This document shows, in pieces, positions 50,071-60,229 of a stretch of 64,000 bases of DNA (positions are counted from its first letter, which is position 1; every line of letters starts with the position of its first letter). The stretch covers positions 62,001-126,000 of the forward strand of contig JADJOT010000007.1 in assembly GCA_016713625.1 (NCBI GenBank), written 5' to 3'. The notes under the pieces are model-generated. The model was not told where the DNA came from, ran no database searches, and saw only the letters and a program-made list of their open reading frames with translations. Source of the stretch: Candidatus Accumulibacter affinis. GTDB taxonomy: Bacteria > Pseudomonadota > Gammaproteobacteria > Burkholderiales > Rhodocyclaceae. The position numbers and the translations under genes were made by a program.

Positions 50071-50211
50071 CGGGATTTCACTCGTCGCAAAGTCGTTATT
50101 CTATTGGGTATACCCTTGGCAGGCATGCCAGGAATCGAGCCGGGGCATGGAGTCGAACAAGCGAATTCACCGGGCTGTTGAGCCTGCAGGCTGTTGAGGA
50201 GGGGGGTAACC

Positions 50212-50814
50212 TTGAAACAACTGGAGCATGCCGACTACCTGACGATGCGTGCCGGCGCAGCGGTCCTGGAAGCCGATGGATTTGGCGACAAAGTGCTGCG
50301 CCTGAGCGACGGGACAATGCTCAAGCTGTTTCGGCGAAAGCGCTTCTTTTCCTCTGCAGCCTGGTATCCATATGCCCAGCGTTTTGCTGACAACGCGGCT
50401 GCCCTCGGCAAGCGCGGGGTGCCGGTGCCACGGGTCATCGAGGTCATGCGGATACCTTCGATCGCCCGCGACGCCGTGCATTACCATCCGCTACCCGGGA
50501 AGACGCTTCGTGAGCTCTGCCGGGAAGGATTGGCACCGGAAACAGAGCAGGAACTGAAAACGGGCTTCACGCGTTTTGTGATTCGCCTGCACGATTGCGG
50601 CGTCTACTTTCGTTCGTTGCACCTGGGCAATGTGGTCTACACCACAGATCGCCGCTTTGGCCTGATTGACATTGCGGACGTGCGGATTCGTGGCGGTCGT
50701 TTGAGCAAAAATCAGCGCGTACGCAACCTTCGTCGTCTGCAGGGCATCGCCGGCGAGTGCGAGTGGGTGGATGTTTATAGCGTGGTCAACGCAAGACGAG
50801 CGGCGCGGGTTTGA
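50212..50814 (+). CDS. Kinase-like protein of the toluene-tolerance/LPS-kinase type
   Basis: About 200 residues from a TTG at 50212, chosen because a strong AGGAGGGGGG (50197-50206) lies at the right distance; a TTG at 50194 is too close to the site. The lysine region GTMLKLFRRKRFFSSA and catalytic-like HLGNVVYTTDRRFGLIDIAD resemble protein/LPS kinase folds of the InaA/BUD32 type. It may phosphorylate a lipid or sugar, function not established. Divergent from pyrF. Confidence 0.65.
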   Translation: MKQLEHADYLTMRAGAAVLEADGFGDKVLRLSDGTMLKLFRRKRFFSSAAWYPYAQRFADNAAALGKRGVPVPRVIEVMRIPSIARDAVHYHPLPGKTLRELCREGLAPETEQELKTGFTRFVIRLHDCGVYFRSLHLGNVVYTTDRRFGLIDIADVRIRGGRLSKNQRVRNLRRLQGIAGECEWVDVYSVVNARRAARV

Positions 50815-51000
50815 GCCTGGCAAGCGAAAATCGCAGCAAGGACTCTGGCGGCGTTTCATCGGGGGTGTCTGGAATCGCCATGACCGTTAGCTTGGGCACG
50901 GGAAAGGCGAGGCGGGGAAAGCGTTCAGGCGTAACACAGACGCTCTGGTGCAAGGGGGGGCGGAGCTGCATGACGGAATCCTCGGGCGGTCTTCCCGCGC

Positions 51001-51029
51001 TTTACAAGAATGGCCCGTAACCCTATAAT
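51001..51029 (+). promoter_or_regulatory. Promoter of the tRNA-Ala/tRNA-Glu unit
   Basis: TTTACA at 51001-51006, 17-base spacer, TATAAT at 51024-51029, 15 bases before the mature tRNA-Ala. Near-perfect sigma-70 consensus as expected for stable RNA. Confidence 0.8.
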
Positions 51030-51044
51030 CCGTGCTCCTTTCGA

Positions 51045-51120
<76 letters not shown>

Positions 51121-51144
51121 GCAAATCGAAAGGAAATTTTCCGG

Positions 51145-51220
51145 GTCCCCATCGTCTAGAGGCCCAGGACACTACCCTTTCACGGTAGGTACCGGGGTTC
51201 GAATCCCCGTGGGGACGCCA
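51145..51220 (+). tRNA. tRNA-Glu (TTC)
   Basis: 76 bases with encoded CCA. Acceptor GTCCCCA pairs with TGGGGAC; anticodon loop CTTTCAC gives TTC; T-arm GGTTCGAATCC. 24 bases after tRNA-Ala, so co-transcribed. It is the last gene before the defence island at 51.4 kb, a common landing site for islands, although no integrase or att repeat was seen. Confidence 0.96.
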
Positions 51221-51447
51221 GCAGTTGCCCGCTTTGCACAGGCGGGTTGACGCGATGATGCAGAATCGCCTCCAAGGCTTCCGGCGACACTTCGATCCGA
51301 TCGATCAAGCGCCAGCGCGGGCAAACCCTGGCTTGAATGCTCGTCAAGGCGGAGATGCTTGGGCTCCTCGAGATGGCTGCCAGCCTTGCCTCGCCGATCG
51401 ACCCCGACCTTCCGGGTGAGCGAACGAAAGCTTCGTTCTCACTGGGT

Positions 51448-53535
51448 CTAGTATCGGACAAGCGTCACCACTTTCCTGGCTCGGGTCATGGCCACGTACT
51501 GAAGACGCTGAAGGTCATCCGCGTTCGCTTTCAGGCCGCGGCAATCCTGAGGGATCAACAGGAGCACCTCATCGAATTCAAGACCTTTGGCGCGATGCAT
51601 GGTTGAAATGCGCACCGACGTGGAATCAGGGTTGTCACGCTCTTCCGGACCCAGGATCGTGGTCGGCAGCTTTCCGGCCTTCAAGGCCCCCTGGACCGCC
51701 ACGGCATCCTGCCTGGTGGGCACAATCACGCAAACGGAGCGCGTTTCGGCCAGGCTTGCCTGAACCAGCGGCAGCAAGCTCGAGAGGGCGTCCTCCAGAT
51801 GCTGGAAAGCAAGTGTTCTGGGGATCGGGCCGTGGGAAAGCGACTTGTAGCGCTTGACCTCATCGGAACCTTCATCGAGATCATCGACCTCGCAACCTTC
51901 CAGCGTGGCAACGGCCAGGCGACGGATTTCCTCCGTCGTGCGATAGTTGAGATACAACTTGCGCGACCGGCCTCTGATATTGATGCCTGACGAACTCATT
52001 GAAGCGCGATTCCGGCTGTAGATGCGCTGGTGACCATCGCCAACAAACAAGAGATCATTGGGCGCGGCCGGCACCATCGCACGCAGCAGCCGAAGCGCCT
52101 GCGGCCCAAAATCCTGCGTTTCGTCAACGATTACCGCAGAGTAAGCTTGTGGCTTGTCCCTCAGCAAGGCTGCGGCATCGCGATAGGCGTCATCGACTTC
52201 CTTCAGCTTTCGGCTGGCGAGCTGGGCCCGGTATTCTTCAAAGACAGGCCAGATCGCATCGCGCTTGCCACGCGTCAGCACAACGCCCCGCCCCGTCCTT
52301 CTGGCCTGGCGATAGTCATCACGCGAGTTGATCCCCTGCGCCAGAACGACGCGCTCAAGCTCATCCTGATAAAAATCCGGCGGCAAGGCAAGGCTGCTGT
52401 CCTGGAGCGTTAGCGCACGTTGCCAGGCTTCCGCCGCTGCCCCTTTCTTGCGGTTGTAGATGATTTGATGATCGTATTTGTAGCGCCGAAGAAAGCCATG
52501 CACCCAGGCATCGAGATTCTTCACCTCTATTTTTTGCATCACACCTGGACTGCAGAAGGTCTTCAGATTTTCCTCAATGTCTGCCGCCAGATTGCGCGTA
52601 AAGGTCGTGAAGAACACCTTCTTGTCGGGCGTGGCCCGATTCTCGGCAAGCCATTTTGCCCGATGCATCGCCAGGACGGTCTTGCCTGTCCCCGCACCCC
52701 CTAACACCCGCATGGGACCGCCACGATCGCCTTGCGCCAGCTTGCGTTGCGTCGGATGCAGGAAAACCCGCCATTGAGAGAGCGGCGAGTTCAGCATGGC
52801 GGCCATCGTCTCCTCGTCCGCGACCACCACGAAGCGCGACTGCGATTCTGCCGTCTCGATGGCCGTGGCGAAGTCTTCCGTATCGATTGGGCGATCGACA
52901 CGGGTTTCCCGTGAAATCAGCACATCGGCTACGCTATCGCCGGCGGCAATCAGAAACAGACCCTCGTAGGCCTCAACCGGCAGCAGGCCTTGCACGGCAT
53001 CCAGCTCGAACTCGGTGTGGATCGATCTGACCTGCCCCAGGAGCTCCTGAGGGGTACCAATACTCAGCAGGTCCGTATCTGACAGCGCGGCAAACATGGC
53101 CGTCTGCGCTTGTTCCACCGGTTGCCCTGGCGGCTCCGCAGTCGGCCTGGAGACGGTCAGACGTGCCTGCTCCAGGGCGGGCTCGACGAGACTTACGACA
53201 GCAAACACCTGGAGCGCACCGGTCGTCGGGTTCACCGCGACGCGTCGTCCCTCCGCCCATCGGTAGGCGTCGTCATGGTGATCCACGTACATCAGCACAT
53301 AGACGTCCCCGGCGGGGGGTTTGAAGACAATTCCACGCCAGTCCTGGTCGATACGGACAGATTTCAGATTTGCGTCACGGGCGCCATGGATCGGCTCGTA
53401 ATTGATGCCATTGGCGGTGGGGTCACTCTGAAAACGCAATGCCCATTTCAGAACCTTCCCTTGCACCACGGCGGTCAGCGTGGCCAGATTGGCCAGGAAA
53501 TCCTGCGCCAACGCCACTTTGGGTTTGCAAGTCAT
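51448..53535 (-). CDS. UvrD-like helicase with RelE-like N-terminal domain
   Basis: 695 residues. Residues 1-110 look like a RelE/ParE toxin fold (KSVRIDQDWRGIVFKPP, YVLMYVDHHDDAYRWAEGR). Residues 250-695 are a superfamily 1 helicase: Walker A GGAGTGKTVLAM (279-290), Walker B VIVDETQDFGPQAL, RTTEEIRRL, ISTMHRAKGLEFDEVLLL and LQYVAMTRARKVVTL near the C-terminus. The toxin-like and helicase parts are one chain. It overlaps the giant helicase stop by one base (TAATG), so it is the last gene of the island operon. Probably acts with the DUF1998 helicase; enzymatic activity of the RelE-like part is unproven. Confidence 0.78.
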   Translation of the reverse strand: MTCKPKVALAQDFLANLATLTAVVQGKVLKWALRFQSDPTANGINYEPIHGARDANLKSVRIDQDWRGIVFKPPAGDVYVLMYVDHHDDAYRWAEGRRVAVNPTTGALQVFAVVSLVEPALEQARLTVSRPTAEPPGQPVEQAQTAMFAALSDTDLLSIGTPQELLGQVRSIHTEFELDAVQGLLPVEAYEGLFLIAAGDSVADVLISRETRVDRPIDTEDFATAIETAESQSRFVVVADEETMAAMLNSPLSQWRVFLHPTQRKLAQGDRGGPMRVLGGAGTGKTVLAMHRAKWLAENRATPDKKVFFTTFTRNLAADIEENLKTFCSPGVMQKIEVKNLDAWVHGFLRRYKYDHQIIYNRKKGAAAEAWQRALTLQDSSLALPPDFYQDELERVVLAQGINSRDDYRQARRTGRGVVLTRGKRDAIWPVFEEYRAQLASRKLKEVDDAYRDAAALLRDKPQAYSAVIVDETQDFGPQALRLLRAMVPAAPNDLLFVGDGHQRIYSRNRASMSSSGINIRGRSRKLYLNYRTTEEIRRLAVATLEGCEVDDLDEGSDEVKRYKSLSHGPIPRTLAFQHLEDALSSLLPLVQASLAETRSVCVIVPTRQDAVAVQGALKAGKLPTTILGPEERDNPDSTSVRISTMHRAKGLEFDEVLLLIPQDCRGLKANADDLQRLQYVAMTRARKVVTLVRY

Positions 53536-56500
53536 TACTGGATCTCCTGCTGTGCGTCTTCCTGCGCGCCATTATGACCGAGTGCATCAACCAGTTGCTG
53601 AGGCCACGGGCCATCGGCCATCCATGTCTCCCATCCGTTGACCTGCCAGACGGCTGCACTATCCGCCTGGGCTGGCATCAAGAGCACCCGCTTCTGCGCA
53701 ACCCAGGCCAGCTCGGCTTCGGCGACCACGCTACCGGCTTGTTCCAGTTCGTAACCCACCTCATCAGGGGGCGAGAAACCGGCATCCATCAAGGCCTGCA
53801 ATCCATCGGCCAGGGAACTCATGGCCTGTTCGATGACCGCCGCCCAGGCAGCAGCGTGTGCTGCCCCCTGCGCGCTTGATGCGGGCGAAGCACCCTTGGC
53901 AAAGCCGAACACGGAATGGTCACCGGCGTCCAAGCCCTCTTGTGTGGCGAGCAGAAAACCCGGCAGAGTCTGGAAGATATTGAACAGCCATAACCAGCGC
54001 CGCCAGACCAGATGCCGCTCCGGTTCATCGTGGAGATGCGCATCGTTGAAGATGACGAACCCGGGGCTGATCGGAATGGCAACCGACAAATTCGCCAGCT
54101 CACCTGGCCACCAGTAGCGCAGTCTCAGAGAAGGATCATTCACATTGCCACAGGGAACGCTCCGGGCGGGATGCTCGCAAGGTAGCTTATCCAGCCCGTT
54201 CCAGAAGCTCAGCAACTGGTTGCGCGCCTCTTCGAGAAGAGCGTTCTGCGGGTGGGGGATCATGCGGAAGGCGGTGGCGCCCGCATGCCGGGCCAATCTG
54301 CCGACCTGTTGATCCGCTCCCTCTCCCGGTGGCTTGCCCAACCACTGCAGCAGGACAGCCACGGCGTGCCGCGTCCAGAGGTCGTCGTCGAGCAGCGAAC
54401 GAAGCGCTGGCGGCAGGGCTTCGTTGCAGCACATCGCTTCCAGCCCGTCCGCCAGGCTCGTATCCAGCGTCCCGTCCATCGCGGCCTGGACATCCTCCCA
54501 GGTCAGCGACCAGACCCAGAATCTGCCGCTCGCCACCAGGGCGCTGCGCTTGTGGGCATCCTCCCGGGTCGAGGCCTGATGGTGGGCCCAGCCGTCGCAG
54601 AAAACGGCGATGGGGCGCCTTGGCGATTTGCTCTGCGTTGGCCAGAGCACGAAGTCTGGCCGACACGCCGCCTTGATCCCTTCGTTGGCACCCAGATCAA
54701 CCTGCGGCTCGACCCAATAGCGCTGCTCGCCGACCTCGAGCAAATAGCCGGATTTCCCCTGAACAATGTCCTGCACCAGCTTCACGAACGGCAACCCGCC
54801 CACCCCGCTCAGGCGGCGCAGGCTCTCGATGAAACGCGCCTCGAGTTCCGAGTCAAAGTTGGGATTGATGTAGATGTCGGCAACCGAGGCAACACGCTCA
54901 AGCTGCCCGAGTTTTTCGACCAACTCCTCGAGCAGCAATCGCGCCCGATCGCGTGAAACCAGCGCCATCGCACGCCCCAGCCGGTACTGATAGACGCATC
55001 GGTAGCAGCCATCCTTCTCGGCATCGGCATTGCAGGAACACGCGGCGAGGTGGGCCAGCGCCAGGCGCAGCAACTCGACCAGCGTTTGCGCTTCATTGGC
55101 CAGCAATTCATGCAGGTAGCCCGTCCCGCCGGGCACCGAGTCGTAAAGCATCACATACTGCCGATTCGCAGCACCGTCCTGACCCTTCTCCTCCTGCGTC
55201 ACCATCCGCAGGTGATCGACCTTGCCGCCAAATCGCTTCCTGAGACCAATCCGTAGGGCGGCCATGAAGGACTGAACCGACGCTTCATCGACCCCCGAAC
55301 GGGTGTAGGGCACGAGAATCCGCAAGGCTTCCGACGAGAACTCGCGGTACAGGTACAGGCAGTCGATGATGTTTTCCGGATCATCGCTACCCCGCTTCTC
55401 GCAGTCAAAGGCGTGGAACTGAGCCAGCTCGCGTTCGCGGGCATTGCGCGGCGCCCTCTGGATCTGCCCACAATGCCTGCAGAGCTTGAACCCCGGGCGC
55501 GCCTTCTGTTGCCCGGCGACGGCGTAGGACTCACCGGGTCTGGTGGGTTCGCCAAAATTCACGTCCCTGAAGACCACCCGCTCAATGAACTCGAAACCAA
55601 AAGGCATGTCCGGCGCCGCCAGGCGATACGCTTCCCTGATGTCCGTGGTCTCGAAATCAGCCAGCATCTGGCGCACATAGAATTTCGGCTCGCGATCTTC
55701 AGCGCTGTCGTCAATTCGCACTTCCGTATCGTTGCTGTTGGCAATCGCCTGCTTGAAACGAAGCAACTGGCGCTGCTGCGAAACATTGGCCCACATCGGG
55801 TCACCGCAGCGCGGGCAGGACGCATGGCTGTCCGCATGGATCTCGAGATTCTCCATGTGCTGGCAGGTCGGGCACATGCGCCAGCGTTCGAGCGACGACA
55901 GGCTGACGTTGATCTGGTCGATTTCGACCCGGCGCTGATTGGCATAGAACACATTTTCCGGCGCAAATTCGGAGAGGGCCGACTGGGCAGGTCGTTCATA
56001 GCGTTCGGCAGGCAATGAAATGTACGTCGTCGAGCCTTCCGGATCGTCGCTGCCCTTTTTCCGCCAAAGCAGCGACTTCAACTCAACCCCGGCTTCCGGG
56101 AAAGCGTAATTCGGGATCATCCCCGCATCGGTCAGGGTGTTCAGCAGGTCACGCTGATTGATCTCCTTGACCAACTCCAGGGCTTTCTGCCGCTCGCGTT
56201 CGAGATGGTCGATCTCATCCTTGGTGGCCTCATCCTGCGGACGCACCTTGAGTGCCTTGATCTGCTTCCTGATCGACACCCCGCGGTCACGGTGCGTCCT
56301 GCGTTCCCTGGCCAGCTCCTCGAGCAGCTTGCTCAGGCGAAGGCGGAGCGCATCGTCTTCGTCGTTGCCCTGCAGGAAGCCGCGCAGACGGCCCGCGACC
56401 CGATCATCGAGGTCTGCTCCCAATAGCGCCATGAAACCGCTCAGCAAGCGCTCTTCGTGCGCGAGGATGTACTCCAGAAAGGTGTAGGGAAAACGTGTCT

Positions 56501-59500
56501 GATCCAGGCTGTCGCGCGCGTTGAGCGCCTCCTGGGTCTTGTCTGGCAGCGCCGTGTCAGGAATGCCGGAGCCGACCCAGTCATCGAGGCAAAAAGCGAA
56601 CATCTGCCGGCGCAGCACTTCGGCAGCCTTCAGGAAGATGCCCGGCGGCACCACCTCGCCCTGCAGCATCTCGTCGGTGTCGGCAAAGAAGTACAGGTCG
56701 TGCGGGCTCGCGCCATCGGCCAGGGTGGCGGTAAAGGCATTGCCATCGCGTCGCCCGGCGCGTCCGATACGCTGCAGATAGCTGGCCTGGTTCGGCGGTA
56801 CGGAACAGAGCAACACCGACGACAGATCGCCGATATCGACCCCCATCTCGAGCGTGGGCGTTGCCGACAAAAGGTTTTCGTACCAGGGGCGCGGATTCTT
56901 GGCCTTGAACCGCAGTTCCAGATCCGCGCGTTGCCCCCCTGGCAGCAGGCCGGTATGTTCCGCAGAAAACACCCGCCGCAGGTCACCGCGGCTGAAGCGT
57001 CTGGCCAGCCAGCCGCCAGCGTCGACGCGCTCGGCATAGGTTTCCTGAGAGGCATCGAGGCAGGGCATTCCCAGCAGGGCCGCCGCCGAATCGGCGGGAA
57101 CGGTCAGCGCACGCTTTCCCTGCGCCGAAACCAGCCGCGCCAGCCGGGTTTCGATCACCAGTGCCGCCGGATTCAGGGCGACCACATCGACGGGTTGTGC
57201 CTCGATGCGCAGAACGACGCCTTCCTGAACCAGTGCCTCGATCGCCCGCGCGTAGATGGCCTCCTCCGCTTTGCCGGGCAGCAACCCGTCCGCCCCCAGG
57301 GTGGCCAACAGCCAGGTCTGAAAGAAGGTCGGCGCCTGCGGATTCACCAGGTGGTCAAAACCGCGTTCCCGCCCCAGCGAAAGGAACACCGGGTGCGGCG
57401 TGCGCTCGCCCATGCCTGGCAGCCACTCGCCACGTCCCTGCGTGCGCGTGAAGGCGAAAACGTTGCCGTCGCGCGCATAGGCCATCAATTCCGGCATGGC
57501 CACCGCGCCACGCTGTCGCAAGTGGCAGACAAAGCCCCACAGCCACTGCACGACGGTCCGCCGGACCGCATGGCGAATGCCAAAGGCTTCCTGCAGAACC
57601 GGCAACAGCGCATCGGCTGCCCGCTCGATATCGTCCAGACGGGGAGCCAGCGTCGCCTTGCCAATCGCGTCCAGATTGCGTCCACGCCGACTGAGGTAGG
57701 TGAATTCGGCAAACGCCTGCCAGCGCAAACGCTTCCTGACCCGTTCCGGCAGGTGGCTGTCTTTTGGCAAATGGCCATGCGCCTGCATCGATACCGCCCA
57801 ATCGCGCTGCCACATCATGTTCGGACCGATGAACTCCGAAACGAATCGCTCCACCGGCATCGCCAGTGGCGAGTCCTTCTCCTGCCACAGATTGGCCGCC
57901 CGGTCGAGAAAGGTATTCCAGGAACACTGCGGCGTGGCAAGCTGGTCGATGACCTGCGCCAGACCCGTTCGCACCGTATTGAGGTAGGTGCGCGCAGTGA
58001 AGAAGCCGGCCCGATGCGCGGCATCCTGCACCGAATCAGAAAACGCGATCAACTTCTTGTCGTCATTGAACGGGCTGGCCCAGGTCTGCTCGATCGTCAC
58101 CGCACCCAGCGTCGCGTTGCGCGCACCGAGCAGGAGTTGCCGGAACTTGCTGCCGCAGGCCGGACACGCCGGGTCGTGCCAGGTATGCGAAACACCTGCT
58201 TTCGTCGTCGTCGTCCGGCTCGCCGTCACCCGGAAGACCTCCACCAGATCGCCGTGGCCGCAGGCGGCGCATTCACCGGGGCCACTCTGCAGATGGCCGC
58301 ACTGCGTACAAACGCGCTGCACCATGCCGTCGCACAGGGGCCGGCTCAGGCCCGCCGCGGAATACAGGCGCAAGGCCTCTGGCTGCCCCGAGAACCAGGT
58401 GTTGTAAATCTCGTCAAGATCGGTCGACAGCCTGGACTGGCCGCTCGGCAGACGGCTCAGCCAGCCGGTGGTGTGGCAATCCGCGCATTGCAGCAGCGGC
58501 AGATAGAGCTTGCCCGGCTCGCGCCTGACGTCGCTCTCGGCGCGCAACTCGATCGTGTTCGGGTCACTGCGAAGCTGCGTGACCATGCGCCGCAACTCGC
58601 GCATCCACAACTGCACGCGCAGGGTGACCAGCGGCTGGCCGGCGGGATCGCGGGCCCAGGCGACGAGCACCAGCAAGGCATCGAGCACCTGGGCAATGTG
58701 CGGTCGTGCCGCTTCGGGCAGGGGACCCTGCATCTGCTCCTGCAGCTCGGTCAGCGAGACGATCCGGCCCCTGATCAGCTTCAGCAGGTTGATGAACAAC
58801 AGGTGTTTCTTGAGCGCTGCCCCGAGTGCGCTGCGCCAGGCGAGGTCATTGACGTCGATCGGCGGCGCCACGCCGGGGAAGAACAGGCGGAACCAGGCTT
58901 CCACTGCGGCCGCCGGCGATGGATAGCGATCGGCATCGAGCAGCGCAGCAAAGTCGGGACGGGGATAGAGGACATGCTCGATGACGCTGTTTCCCAGGAA
59001 CTCGATCTCGTCCAGGCGATTTTCGGTGACCACCGACTCGGGCGGGAAATCCACCCCGAAAATCTGCCGGGCGTACTCCCGCAAGGGCGCGGTATCCGAG
59101 TTGCCGCCCAGGGTCGCCGAAGTCCCGGCACAGATCAGATGCCCGGCGGGGGTTTTCAGGCGCGCACGCAGGCGGCGCAGCAGCAAGGCCAGGTCGGTCC
59201 CCTGGGCGCCGTCGAAGGTGTGCAGCTCATCGACCACCACATAGCGCAGCGTCTCGGCCGTGTTCTTCGCCCACAGCAGCCGATCCCTGGGGCGAATCAG
59301 CAGGTAGTCGAGCATCTTGTAGTTGGTCAGCAGGATGTCGGGCGGATCCTTGCGCAGCGTCTCCCGGTCGGTGATCACGCTGGTCGCGGTCATCGCCATC
59401 AGGCCCTGCCCATCCTTGCCCGAGCGCCCGCCGACAAACAGACCCACCCGCAGCCCCCTGAAGATCGGTGTGCGTGCAATCACCTGCGCAAAACGCCGCG

Positions 59501-59927
59501 CCTGGTCGGTCGCCAGCGCGTTCATCGGGTAGATCACCAGCGCCTTGATACCCGCAGCGCCGTCACTGCGGGCACGCGCGCAGTGATCGAGCAGCGGGTA
59601 CAGGAAACACTCGGTCTTGCCGCTGCCGGTGCCGGTGGCCACCAAGGTACTGGCCGCCGCGCGGTTGCTGGTCAGTCGTTGCCATGCCGCTTCCTGATGG
59701 ACGTGTCCGGGATGCTCCGTCTCGAAACTCCCGAAAAAGTCCCTGCCCCGGGTGCCGGTCCGGAACGGCAGGCCGATCTGGACATAGGGGCCTTTCAGCC
59801 AGCGTCCCTCATCGTCGGTAAAGCGCTGCATGATGCCGGCGAAGAGGGGGTCCGATGGCTCGAATCCGGTCGTCAGGAAGTGCTTCAGACCGTTTTGAAT
59901 CTCGCGCGCGAGCAGGGAGGGCAACAT
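53535..59927 (-). CDS. Giant DUF1998 superfamily 2 helicase
   Basis: 2130 residues. Walker A VATGTGSGKTECFLYPL (96-112), DEAH-like box VVVDELHTFDGAQ near 232, helicase C-terminal part around 980-1050 (SATPTLEMGVDIGDLSSVLL, QRIGRAGRRDGNAFT), zinc clusters (CADC, CTQCGHLQSG, CPACGS), and the DUF1998 cysteine set near 1632 (CSCNADAEKDGCYRCVYQY). Near 1755 there is DFVLWPTQ, AVFCDGWAHHQASTREDAHK and LVASGRFWVWSLTW, resembling a PD-(D/E)XK/Vsr-like fold. Size and layout recall DruE or DrmA/B-type proteins of anti-phage systems. ATP and nucleic-acid translocation follow from the family. Start ATG at 59927; 8 bases after the 91-aa gene. Confidence 0.85.
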   Translation of the reverse strand: MLPSLLAREIQNGLKHFLTTGFEPSDPLFAGIMQRFTDDEGRWLKGPYVQIGLPFRTGTRGRDFFGSFETEHPGHVHQEAAWQRLTSNRAAASTLVATGTGSGKTECFLYPLLDHCARARSDGAAGIKALVIYPMNALATDQARRFAQVIARTPIFRGLRVGLFVGGRSGKDGQGLMAMTATSVITDRETLRKDPPDILLTNYKMLDYLLIRPRDRLLWAKNTAETLRYVVVDELHTFDGAQGTDLALLLRRLRARLKTPAGHLICAGTSATLGGNSDTAPLREYARQIFGVDFPPESVVTENRLDEIEFLGNSVIEHVLYPRPDFAALLDADRYPSPAAAVEAWFRLFFPGVAPPIDVNDLAWRSALGAALKKHLLFINLLKLIRGRIVSLTELQEQMQGPLPEAARPHIAQVLDALLVLVAWARDPAGQPLVTLRVQLWMRELRRMVTQLRSDPNTIELRAESDVRREPGKLYLPLLQCADCHTTGWLSRLPSGQSRLSTDLDEIYNTWFSGQPEALRLYSAAGLSRPLCDGMVQRVCTQCGHLQSGPGECAACGHGDLVEVFRVTASRTTTTKAGVSHTWHDPACPACGSKFRQLLLGARNATLGAVTIEQTWASPFNDDKKLIAFSDSVQDAAHRAGFFTARTYLNTVRTGLAQVIDQLATPQCSWNTFLDRAANLWQEKDSPLAMPVERFVSEFIGPNMMWQRDWAVSMQAHGHLPKDSHLPERVRKRLRWQAFAEFTYLSRRGRNLDAIGKATLAPRLDDIERAADALLPVLQEAFGIRHAVRRTVVQWLWGFVCHLRQRGAVAMPELMAYARDGNVFAFTRTQGRGEWLPGMGERTPHPVFLSLGRERGFDHLVNPQAPTFFQTWLLATLGADGLLPGKAEEAIYARAIEALVQEGVVLRIEAQPVDVVALNPAALVIETRLARLVSAQGKRALTVPADSAAALLGMPCLDASQETYAERVDAGGWLARRFSRGDLRRVFSAEHTGLLPGGQRADLELRFKAKNPRPWYENLLSATPTLEMGVDIGDLSSVLLCSVPPNQASYLQRIGRAGRRDGNAFTATLADGASPHDLYFFADTDEMLQGEVVPPGIFLKAAEVLRRQMFAFCLDDWVGSGIPDTALPDKTQEALNARDSLDQTRFPYTFLEYILAHEERLLSGFMALLGADLDDRVAGRLRGFLQGNDEDDALRLRLSKLLEELARERRTHRDRGVSIRKQIKALKVRPQDEATKDEIDHLERERQKALELVKEINQRDLLNTLTDAGMIPNYAFPEAGVELKSLLWRKKGSDDPEGSTTYISLPAERYERPAQSALSEFAPENVFYANQRRVEIDQINVSLSSLERWRMCPTCQHMENLEIHADSHASCPRCGDPMWANVSQQRQLLRFKQAIANSNDTEVRIDDSAEDREPKFYVRQMLADFETTDIREAYRLAAPDMPFGFEFIERVVFRDVNFGEPTRPGESYAVAGQQKARPGFKLCRHCGQIQRAPRNARERELAQFHAFDCEKRGSDDPENIIDCLYLYREFSSEALRILVPYTRSGVDEASVQSFMAALRIGLRKRFGGKVDHLRMVTQEEKGQDGAANRQYVMLYDSVPGGTGYLHELLANEAQTLVELLRLALAHLAACSCNADAEKDGCYRCVYQYRLGRAMALVSRDRARLLLEELVEKLGQLERVASVADIYINPNFDSELEARFIESLRRLSGVGGLPFVKLVQDIVQGKSGYLLEVGEQRYWVEPQVDLGANEGIKAACRPDFVLWPTQSKSPRRPIAVFCDGWAHHQASTREDAHKRSALVASGRFWVWSLTWEDVQAAMDGTLDTSLADGLEAMCCNEALPPALRSLLDDDLWTRHAVAVLLQWLGKPPGEGADQQVGRLARHAGATAFRMIPHPQNALLEEARNQLLSFWNGLDKLPCEHPARSVPCGNVNDPSLRLRYWWPGELANLSVAIPISPGFVIFNDAHLHDEPERHLVWRRWLWLFNIFQTLPGFLLATQEGLDAGDHSVFGFAKGASPASSAQGAAHAAAWAAVIEQAMSSLADGLQALMDAGFSPPDEVGYELEQAGSVVAEAELAWVAQKRVLLMPAQADSAAVWQVNGWETWMADGPWPQQLVDALGHNGAQEDAQQEIQ

Positions 59928-59935
59928 GGGGGTGA

Positions 59936-60211
59936 CTATCTCCGGCTGGCGGAAAGCGTGACTTCAAGATGGTCGATCAGCTCATCCAGCAGTTCTGATT
60001 TATAGGCATTCCTGCAGCGGTTGTAGTGATACGACAACTCACCGATGACATCGGAAACCACCTGCGCTCTGAATCTGATCCATTTCTTCCGCCCGTTCTT
60101 GAGGTCCGCCTGTGTCGTTTCATCCGTCACCCAGAAACCGGCAAGCTCCAGGATGAGCTTCTTTTCGTCGGCGCGCAAATCCACTTCAATGAACTCAACG
60201 GCACTATTCAT
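59936..60211 (-). CDS. 91-residue protein before the giant helicase
   Basis: ATG at 60211 with GGAG upstream (MNSAVEFIEVDLRADEKKLI). Predicted all-helical, charged, with WVTDETTQADLKNGRKKWIR, then VVSDVIGELSYHYNRCRN and LLDELIDHLEVTLSAS. I know no family. The gene ends 8 bases before the helicase start, so it is translated from the same message. A candidate helicase partner or regulator. A 33-base-spaced direct repeat lies just upstream (60230-60273). Confidence 0.7.
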   Translation of the reverse strand: MNSAVEFIEVDLRADEKKLILELAGFWVTDETTQADLKNGRKKWIRFRAQVVSDVIGELSYHYNRCRNAYKSELLDELIDHLEVTLSASRR

Positions 60212-60229
60212 GTGCGTCACTCCGTTAGA

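Noticed and set aside
50815..51044. Short open frames before the tRNAs
   Set aside because: No ribosome binding site or homology; the region holds the tRNA promoter.
51221..51447. Terminator or att site after tRNA-Glu
   Set aside because: Only a weak GC stem (CCCGC/GCGGG near 51228-51245) without T-tract, and no repeat of the tRNA end within the window.
56457..60005. Very long open frame (1182 codons) on the plus strand across the giant helicase
   Set aside because: It is antisense to a gene with clear helicase motifs; GC-rich codons leave the opposite frame without stops. No recognisable domains.
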